Assembly (NCBI GenBank): GCA_013368315.1
Contig: JAACJM010000319.1
Location: 1-64,000 of the forward strand
Reading direction: 5' to 3'
DNA: 64,000 nt
Source: Tetrapyrgos nigripes
Taxonomy: Eukaryota > Basidiomycota > Agaricomycetes > Agaricales > Campanellaceae
Under the pieces are notes generated by a model. The model was not told where the DNA came from. It ran no database searches and saw only the letters and a program-made list of their open reading frames with translations. This document shows, piece after piece, positions 56,570-64,000 of this stretch; within the stretch, counting starts at the first letter, position 1, and the number at the start of each line of letters is the position of its first letter. The position numbers and the translations under genes are program-made.

Positions 56570-59500
56570 CGGGGATGTCGGTAATTTCAATTTGTAGTTA
56601 ACCTGGCTGATTACTTCAATGATCTCGAATGGACCATGACGACGATCGGACAACTTAGCTTTTGGTCTCGTTGTCTTCAGGTTTTTTCCATCGAGTAGCA
56701 CCCTATCTCCGATTTTGTACCCGGTCCAAGGAATGGAGTGGTTGCCATGTTGTGCTTTCATCGTTTCGGCGGCCGACGTCAAGCTTGCTTTGAGTTCGTC
56801 CCTGAGTTGGTTGAGGTTCTCGAGTCGTTCCTCTACTGTCGGTAGGTTAGAGGTTGGATTAAATGATGGGAAGAAGCATGGTTGGTATCCGTGTAAGAGT
56901 TCGAAGGGGGATTTTCCTGTTGCCGAATGTATTCTAGTGTTATGGCTGAATTCGGCGTATGGTAGATAGTCTACCCAATCTTCTTGTCGATAGTTGCAAA
57001 AGATCCGTAGGAACTGTTCCAACTCCTGATTGTATCGCTCAGATTCCCCGTCGGTCTGTGGATGATAAGCGGTACTAAGGGCCGAAGTGATCCCTAACTT
57101 CTCATGGACCGCGGCCATAACCTTGCTAGCGAACTGCGGACCCCGGTCTGATATCATCTTGTCCCATAACCCGTATCGTCGCCAAGTGTTGTCGAGTAGT
57201 AGATTCACCGTCCCGTCACTGTCAATTGTTTTCGTACACGGTGATATGATGACCGTCTTTGTTGACTTGTCAACTGTGACGTGGATTGCATTGAATCCCT
57301 TGCATTCGGGGAGATCCGTGATGAAGTCAGTGGTGATAGTTCCAAATGGACGCTCTGGGATCTCGGTGGGAATCAAGGGGATCCGGGTGGGATGGTTGTT
57401 GGTTTTCGTTGCTTGGCATTTGGCGCAGCCAGTTACGTAGTCCTTGACGAAGACTGACATTCCTGGCCACCAAAATTTCCTGCTGACTAGTTCGTAAGTT
57501 TTGTATCGTCCGGGGTGTCCCGTTGCCAGGGAGTCATGGTGTAGTTTTACGATGTCTCGTCGGAGGTCGTTGTCTGCTGGCACGTAAATCATTCCCCGGA
57601 ATAAGACGATCCCATCTTCGTAATTCCATTCCTGCAGGTTTTTTACCAGCGAACGTGGTCCGTTTCGTAGGATGACATCCAAGGCACTCACTACTTCTAG
57701 GTCCTTCTTGGGGCATTCCTTGATTCGCCTTCGTAGTTCTACATCTCCTATGGCTGTTACTGTTCCTTGTCTAGTTGCTCGGATCCGGAAGAATTTAGGA
57801 TCGAGAAGGATTCTGTTGGTGTTATCGTTCTCGGTCCCGAGTTTGTGGTCTGGTCGTCTAGATAACGGGTCAGCTTTATTCAGACTTCCGGGTTTATGTT
57901 GGAGGGAGAACTCAAATCGTGTTAGGAACAACGCCCATCGTGCCTGTCGTCGACTGAGTTTTTGGGCGGTCTGGAAATATTCCAAGTTCCGGTGGTCGGT
58001 GAAAATTTCGATAGAGTGGGGGGCTCCCTCCAAATAGTGCCTCCATGCTTCCAGTGCACATATGATTGCCAGTAGTTCCTTGTCGTGGATGTCGTAGTTT
58101 CGTTCGGTTTCTGAGAGGGATTTGGAGATGTAGGCGACTGGGTGCCATCGATTGTCTTCCCCGGTTTGCATAAGTATTCCCCCCGTTGCGTAGTCTGATG
58201 CGTCTACTTCCACTCGGTATGGTTTCGTGTAATCTGGCATCAGTAGAACGGGTTTCGATGTGAAGGCTGTTTTGAGGGATTGGAATGCTTTTTCGGTCTC
58301 TGTTCCCCAGTTCCAGTGGTTGTCCTTCCTTGTCAGGTCGAAGAGAGGACGGGCGATCTTTTAAAAGTCCTTGATGAAGCGTCTGTAGAAGTTTCCGAAT
58401 CCTAAGAACGCCTGAACTTCCTTTACTGTTTTTGGAGTTGGCCAGTTGAGTACTCCTTCCACCTTAACTGGGTCCATTGATAGAGTGTCGTGAGAGACAA
58501 TCAGTCCCAGAAAGTCGACTTTGTCTGCTTCGAACATGCATTTTTCAGGTTTGGCGTATAGGTCGTTGTCCCGTAGTCGTCGTAGGACTGTTCGGACTAG
58601 TTCTCGGTGTTCGTCTAGGTCACGAGTGAATATTAAAATATCATCCATATAGACAACGATCTTCCCTTGGTCAATGAGATCCTTGAAGATAGTGTTCATC
58701 ATCGCCTGGAAGGTCGCCGGTGAGTTCATTAATCCAAAAAACATGACTGTTGGTTCGAATAGTCCGCGGTTGGTTTTGAAGGCGGCTTTCCATTCGTCCC
58801 CTTCCTTGATACGGATATTGTTATACCCCCACCGTAGGTCGATTTTACTGAACACGTATGCGTTTTTGAGTTTATCGATCAATTCTGGGATGAGGGGTAA
58901 TGGATATGCGTTTTTCACGGTGCCCTTGTTGAGCGCTCTGTAATCCTGTACTGGGCGTAGTTTCCCATCCTTTTTCTTTACAAAGAAGAAGGGACTTGCC
59001 ATTGGTGATTTCAATGGTTTAATGTATCCTTTTTCGAGGTTCTCGGTCAAGAAGGAATCGAGTTCGGATTGTTCGTTTGGAGAGAGAGGGTACGTTTTAC
59101 ATGCGCGTGGTTGGAAGCCGTCTTGTAGTTCGATCGCGTGATCCCAATTGCTTCGTTGGGGCAGGCGTTCTGAAGTCTTTTTGTCAAACACTGATAAGTA
59201 TTCATGGGTATTTGTTCTTGCAACGAGGCTGCTGAGTTCGTGGATTTGTTTTCAGTGTTTTGTAGCGCTTTGGTAAAGGCAGCTCGGATACTTAGCTTGG
59301 TATCTGATAAGCCTTCATCAGGGTCGGTGGGGGTGTCTAGGTATTCCATGACGAGTTCACTCCATTGCCCTGGAACATTCCATTGTCTGGTCGTGTCTTC
59401 TGAGGAAAGCATTGCTCCTAAGTCGATCCGTTGTAATCGGATCTTCTTAGGTCGTTGTGATTGACGTTGTCCCGCTATCTTGGGTTGTGGCGTTGTTTTG

Positions 59501-60179
59501 TGGGGACCCACGATGTCTTTGAATAACACTTGGTAGTCTCGGTGGTATGTTCTAGGGTCGATTATTTCGGGTTTGTTCATTCTCGGAGGAGAGGTTTTGG
59601 ACTTAGCTTTGGTTTTTACTGGGGTTTTTTCCAGTGTACAAGCGCTGGGGCATCGCGTTAGGTTGATTTCCGATGTTGTCCAGTCAATCTCCGGGTTGTG
59701 GTGTCGTAACCAATCGGTACCCAGAATGATGTCACGATCTCCAATATCCGTGATGTAAAATTCGGCGGTTTCCTCGTGATAGGATTGGTGATCTGGGGTA
59801 TAGATCCGTAGTTTTTGGATGGTGTGATGTTTTACCCATCCCATTACGTTTTCGGATCCATCGACGTTTCGAACTGGAAATGGTTTTTCTAGGGGGATGC
59901 GACTGAGATGATGTTTTTGGGCGAAGGTGTTATTAATGATGATCCCTTCTGCTCCACTGTCTAGTAGAGCGATTGCATCGATTTTTCGTCCAGTTATTTT
60001 TCCAATCAATTCGGTTTTAAGCTCTATTGATGGGGTCTGTTGATTTCGAGTGATTGCCGTGATTCTTAATTCAGATAGGGATCGTGGCTTACGAAAGGGT
60101 ATAGGGCTCATGTATTGCCTGTGTTTTACTGGTATGTATGTCCATGTTCCTCCTCCTGACGACGTAGCAGGGGAGGTAT
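56570..60179 (-). pseudogene. pol: pol of Gypsy copy 2, chromodomain deleted
   Basis: Protease (LLDSGAEGIIIN) lies in the frame 59047-60432, RT in 58361-59191 (YMDD near 58650), RNase H and integrase in 56486-58240. Breaks: about 8 bp missing near 59200 shift the frame, and TAA at 58361-58363 replaces a serine codon. At the C-terminus, integrase runs to NYKLKLP and then jumps to the sequence following the chromodomain (junction about 56577-56582); roughly 280 bp including the whole chromodomain are gone, with the word ACA shared at the junction. A copy lacking the chromodomain would be expected to lose its chromatin targeting. Confidence 0.85.
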
Positions 60180-61446
60180 TCAAAAATCCGCTTCTGTTAC
60201 GAACTTCTTTAGTAGCCCTTCTTTTTCCTCTCCTGATAATGCTCCGATTCTGGCTGTGAGTTCCGAGATGTTGTCTGCGGTAGTGTTGGCCTTGGACTCC
60301 GAGGTCTCTGGGGTGACTGCGGTTTGCTTTATAGAGGGTCTCCAGGTCGTGTTGTTGGGAGTGATCTGAGGTGTAGAAGGGAACGTAGGACAATCGTTGC
60401 CCATATGGCCCAGCCCTCGACACCTGAAGCAACGTCCTTCCTTTCTCATCTTTTCTCTTTCTTGGGGAGTCAGTTTCGGTGGGTATTTAGTAATTGAAGA
60501 TGCACCTGGGACGTTGTCTTGGAGGGCATTTACTTCTATGCTTCTCGTTCGACCACTTCTTGTACTCTGTGACCCCTTTCCTGGCTGTCCTTCCTCCCTT
60601 CGAGGTTTACTCCATGAGTTTTTCTCTTCCTGCCTTTCTAACCAAATCATGTGTTGTTTTACCGCTGCTTTCTGTAATGCCGCGAGATTTCTGGGTTGAG
60701 TGGGTAGGTAGGAAATTCGATCTACCAATCCTCGGGGGAGTCCTTTTCGATACCATTTCATTAACGCCTTATCGTTATAGCCAGTATCGTCAGCGTATCG
60801 TTTGAATTGGGAGTTGTACTTATCTATGTCAGCCAGAGCTCCTTCCATCCTGATGTGTTCTATCTTGGTTTGGGCCTGGGTTTCCCGAGCTGAGGGTTTG
60901 AAATCCCGCAGGAATTCTCGCTTTACTTCGTATAGAGTCCAAAGCTTCTTCTTCGTTTCTGGTTTCGAAGCGGGGGAGTCCTCGTCGGTACTCATATATT
61001 CCTCGTCACTATCACTAAAGTCGTCTTCTTCTTCAAAGACCTTCTTCATCATACTGCGCGCCCATCGTTTCGCTTCATCTCCTGAGAACAGCGTGAGGAA
61101 GAACGATATTTTTTCGTCTTCGGTAGGGTAGACTTGATCGTTGAGCTGGAGGTAGTTGTTAAATTCGGCCATCCAATCTTTTGTTTGGTTCCGGTCTCCT
61201 GTGAACTTTTCTGGCTTTACTCCACGTTCCTTGGTAGTTGTATTAGGAAAGACCGAGGACTGAGCGTCCTGAGCTTCGTCGTCGGGTGGTGCGGTGTCTT
61301 GAGGGGCTCGAGTTCCTCCCGCAGCAGCGGTGGCCGAGTCAGGGTTTTCAGACATTCTGAGAGCGGCGTGAATAGAGTGGAAATCGATTGGGAGTGTGGG
61401 GTTGATTGAGATGGGTTCCTGGACTGCACTAGGAGTGCTGTCCGTC
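60180..61446 (-). pseudogene. gag: gag of Gypsy copy 2, N-terminally truncated
   Basis: Frame open from 61562 to 60180. The part from about 61446 to 60180 matches gag of copy 1, with arginine (CGT) where copy 1 has the TGA at 35376, the capsid-like segment and the CCHC knuckle (CFRCRGLGHMGNDC). The first ~39 codons of the open frame come from unrelated flanking DNA, so the true N-terminal region is lost. It ends at the same T5 slip site as copy 1. Confidence 0.85.
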
Positions 61447-64000
61447 AACTTGAATTCTATGAGTAATGATGCCAATGCTGGTGCCATTTTTGGCAAGATC
61501 AAGTGGGACACGAGACTGCTGTAATACCAGAGTGCTCTGCAGAGGTAGAAGGATGATATCAATCACAGATAGATGTTGAAAGGAGGAGGTGGAAGAAGAT
61601 ATTTTAGTTGCAAAGTGCGAAGATCCAGGATATGAATAAGTCCCTGGTAAGGCTTTGTATACTTATTACTTTGCATGGCAAGTTATGAGGCCCTTGGAAT
61701 ATATGATATACAGTATAAGTACTCACTAAGCTCAATGGTTCTCAGCATCTCATTCTCTCATTGCAAAGCAACATAACTCTTGTGATCTAAAATGTGTGCC
61801 CAGCAATATCTCCAATGATGGGGAGAATATGGTGTAGATACCAATGGTACAATCCCCTGGCACTCTCACCAAATGTATTCAGATGAAAGACCTATATTCA
61901 CATACATAGATACATAGTATACTACAACTATCATAATAACCAGACTCACCTAACCTCCTGCCTCAAACTCCAAGCGCACTGACCATAGGCAGATGTAGAT
62001 ATGTCCACTGTGTAATCACAAGTGAGATGGGTCAACAAGGACTCAAGAGAACACTTGCAAAAGATGACAGGAGTAGAGGACTGTTCAACATCCAAGGAGG
62101 GACTTGTAAGAATTGAGAAGATATTGAGCAAAGCGAAAGAATGGCCCACCACAAAATGAAGATACCCAGTCTCGTGTCTTTGAAAGAGCTTGGTTGAAAA
62201 TATCACCAGCAGACATATTCTGGTAGTTGTGTGTTGGCAGTCTGAAAGAGGTTGAAGGGGAGCAGTAACATCAATAATGAGGGCACAAAATGAGTAAAGT
62301 GGGCTGTGGATGAGCAAGGGAGGACATAAAACATACATGAACTCACATTGGCAGGTTGGATAGCTGATTCCTGTATGTATAATATTGGTGTGAGTGAATA
62401 TTGAATGACGAAAGCCAAAGGTAAAAAGTGAGAATGACAAGACGTGAGAGGATGGTAATCCCCAAAGGCGATGAGCAGAAAGCTGAAAATGGAAAACAAA
62501 GGGAATGCAGCTACTACGATGCTACAGGCAAATGACGAAGCAGAGACTCACCAACAGGATGAACTGCCAACCCTCTCAACTTTCAGATTCTCCTCCTCAG
62601 AACCTCTTGTGAGACGTCTGTCATAGCAGACAGTGGATCTGAGAATGGTGAGGTTGTCCTTCAACAGTGTCGGCATGACTTGGTAGACAGACTGGTGTAG
62701 GCATGGCAGGGGCTTGAGACAAAGACTGGTGTTGTGTGAGCTTCTCAGTCAGTGTATGCACTTGGCTTCATGAAGTAGTAGAAAAGTAAAGGTGATTTGT
62801 CAAAGGCAGGGAAGGCATGGGTTCTGGGTGTTGCCTCCTTGCTGTTGTTGGGTAAGTTGAGTGGATCGTTGCAAAGTTGCATGGATGATTGATGAAGGGT
62901 AGCAAACTACAGGTGTCACACAAAGAGAAGGGTGGGTGGAGAGTAAGAGAGAGAGGAAGGAGAGGTCGTCGTCGTGGTTCAGGTCAACAAGAAATATCAG
63001 ATATAGCGATGACGTATCAGCTGAGCATCAGTTGAAATGTCAGTCATTTCAGAGTGCTGAGGTGGCGTGTAAAACTTAGAACCCATGGAAAAATTTGCTA
63101 CTCAATTGCGAGGTCAACATAAGTTAACTTGGCCTAAAGGGCCTCATAATACTTGCAATGCTATCAGTTGGATCAGGACAATGTGTAAAGGAAGAAAGGT
63201 TATAATACACCACCATAAATCTTACCTTCTTCAATGCCAATTCCAGTAATAGATCTGAAAAGACATCACTATCCCATGATTTTTAGTTAATGGGAAGTAT
63301 TCCAAATGGAGATTGCAGAAGGGAGGGAACATCAGTGGAAGTGGGAGGGAAGAACTTCAAGAAGGGTGTTAAGCAGACCGATTTGACATGCCGGCTTGAT
63401 GTCATGGTTATCAATGTCAACAGTCACAGTCCTTGGATCTGGTCCAGACCGAGTCTGGACATTCTAGTTGTTGGGAAGGGCAAAGACTGGCTGTGGCAAC
63501 AAAAATGGGTGGGAGTTTGAGGTCGTGGTAAAATTTTCAAGGTTGACATAAGTTAACTTGGTCTTTAAGAGGCCTTGTAATTCTAGACAGCCACAAGAGC
63601 AGTTTTTTAAATACCAGGACCTACCTGTTGGTGCACACTGCCCAAATGTCCAAGAATCATTTAAAAATCTATAGAATTGAGTGGGATAGAGCCTGAAGAA
63701 GATTGGGCTTGGAAGATTTTGACAGATTTTGATGCACATGAAAAATTGGGTTGCGTCTTATGTACTTGAAATAGCTGTAAAAGGGCCTCATAGTGGGTGG
63801 TGGGGACCCTCTATTCAGATTGCAGTTTAGAATTTAGAAAGTTCAAATGACTTTCAAACTCCTACTTAGGCTTGCTTAAGGCATTTAGAATAGGATTTGG
63901 TTTAGAAATGCCCACAGAAGGTCATCCAGTTGGATGTAACTGTGGAAAGCAAGAGAATTGAGATGTATCTGTATTGAAAGCAGGATCCATCTGATGTGTT
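61447..64000. other. No recognisable gene; short repeated motif
   Basis: Minus-strand frames at 61946-62499 and 63464-63739 have no family signature. A 40-bp motif around ATAAGTTAACTTGG occurs at 63117-63160 and 63545-63590. The stretch is A+T-rich. No intron-joined gene could be supported. Confidence 0.5.

Larger units (their letters stand above)
55320..61446 (-). mobile_element. Chromodomain Ty3/Gypsy copy 2, 5'-truncated
   Basis: Same family as copy 1, opposite orientation: 3' LTR 55320-55846, third ORF 55858-56397, pol 56570-60179 and gag to 61446. It lacks the 5' LTR and the first part of gag: similarity ends at GACGGACAG (about 61438-61446). No target duplication can be checked. It differs from copy 1 throughout, mainly by silent changes, so it is clearly older. 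Confidence 0.9.

Overview
The window comes from a filamentous basidiomycete, most likely an Agaricomycete. Genes are broken by 48-66 bp GT-AG introns, and the recognisable families (Plavaka and Tc1/mariner-like transposases of mushroom type, an integrase-core gene with several introns, a HECT-like family, AIG1-like GTPases) are typical of that class. It is a repeat-dense, gene-poor region. Most recognisable host-type genes are broken, truncated or split by mobile elements. I saw no tRNA or rRNA gene and no CRISPR array.

Layout. 1-3.7 kb: low-complexity DNA holding a decayed BRR2-helicase fragment. 4.5-6.7 kb: Plavaka transposase remnant (minus) split by a solo LTR. 7.0-15.3 kb: a Tc1/mariner-like transposase gene (minus) split by a 5.6-kb CACTA-type element (9111-14709), which has ~0.85-kb inverted termini and a 4.2-kb 22-bp minisatellite open in all six frames. 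15.9-19.1 kb: an unknown gene split by a 1.64-kb repeat that recurs at 52.25 kb. 20.5-23.6 kb: a reverse-transcriptase-like fragment and a 70-bp tandem array. 24.2-25.2 kb: a six-exon GTPase gene, the best candidate for an intact gene. 28.7-29.2 kb: cytochrome P450 C-terminus. 29.6-33.0 kb: a divergent pair, an integrase-core protein with one nonsense codon and an unknown protein. 33.2-41.8 kb: a ribonucleotide reductase small-subunit fragment split by a full-length chromodomain Ty3/Gypsy element (33778-41518). 42.2-45.5 kb: decayed HECT-type gene. 48.7-49.7 kb: 1.0-kb non-autonomous inverted-repeat element with an 8-bp target duplication. 50.1-51.7 kb: OAC1-like mitochondrial carrier pseudogene. 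51.7-61.4 kb: a stack in which a second Gypsy lineage (minus) carries a copy of the 1.64-kb repeat and abuts a second, 5'-truncated copy of the chromodomain Gypsy. 61.4-64 kb: nothing recognised.

Three points stand out. (1) Both chromodomain-Gypsy copies keep an intact third ORF between pol and the 3' LTR. Its product has two Cys/His modules followed by six GW/WG-type tryptophans. In the Cys/His region the two copies differ at 17 codons silently and only 2 by replacement, although gag/pol is dead in both. (2) The CACTA-type element combines foldback geometry, six-frame openness and decay at CpG sites. (3) Nonsense codons across unrelated relics here are mostly TGA at positions where an arginine (CGA-type) codon is expected, which points to cytosine-methylation decay. 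Several insertions (CACTA-type, Gypsy, 1.64-kb repeat) can be verified because removing the element plus one target-site copy restores a continuous reading frame in the host gene.
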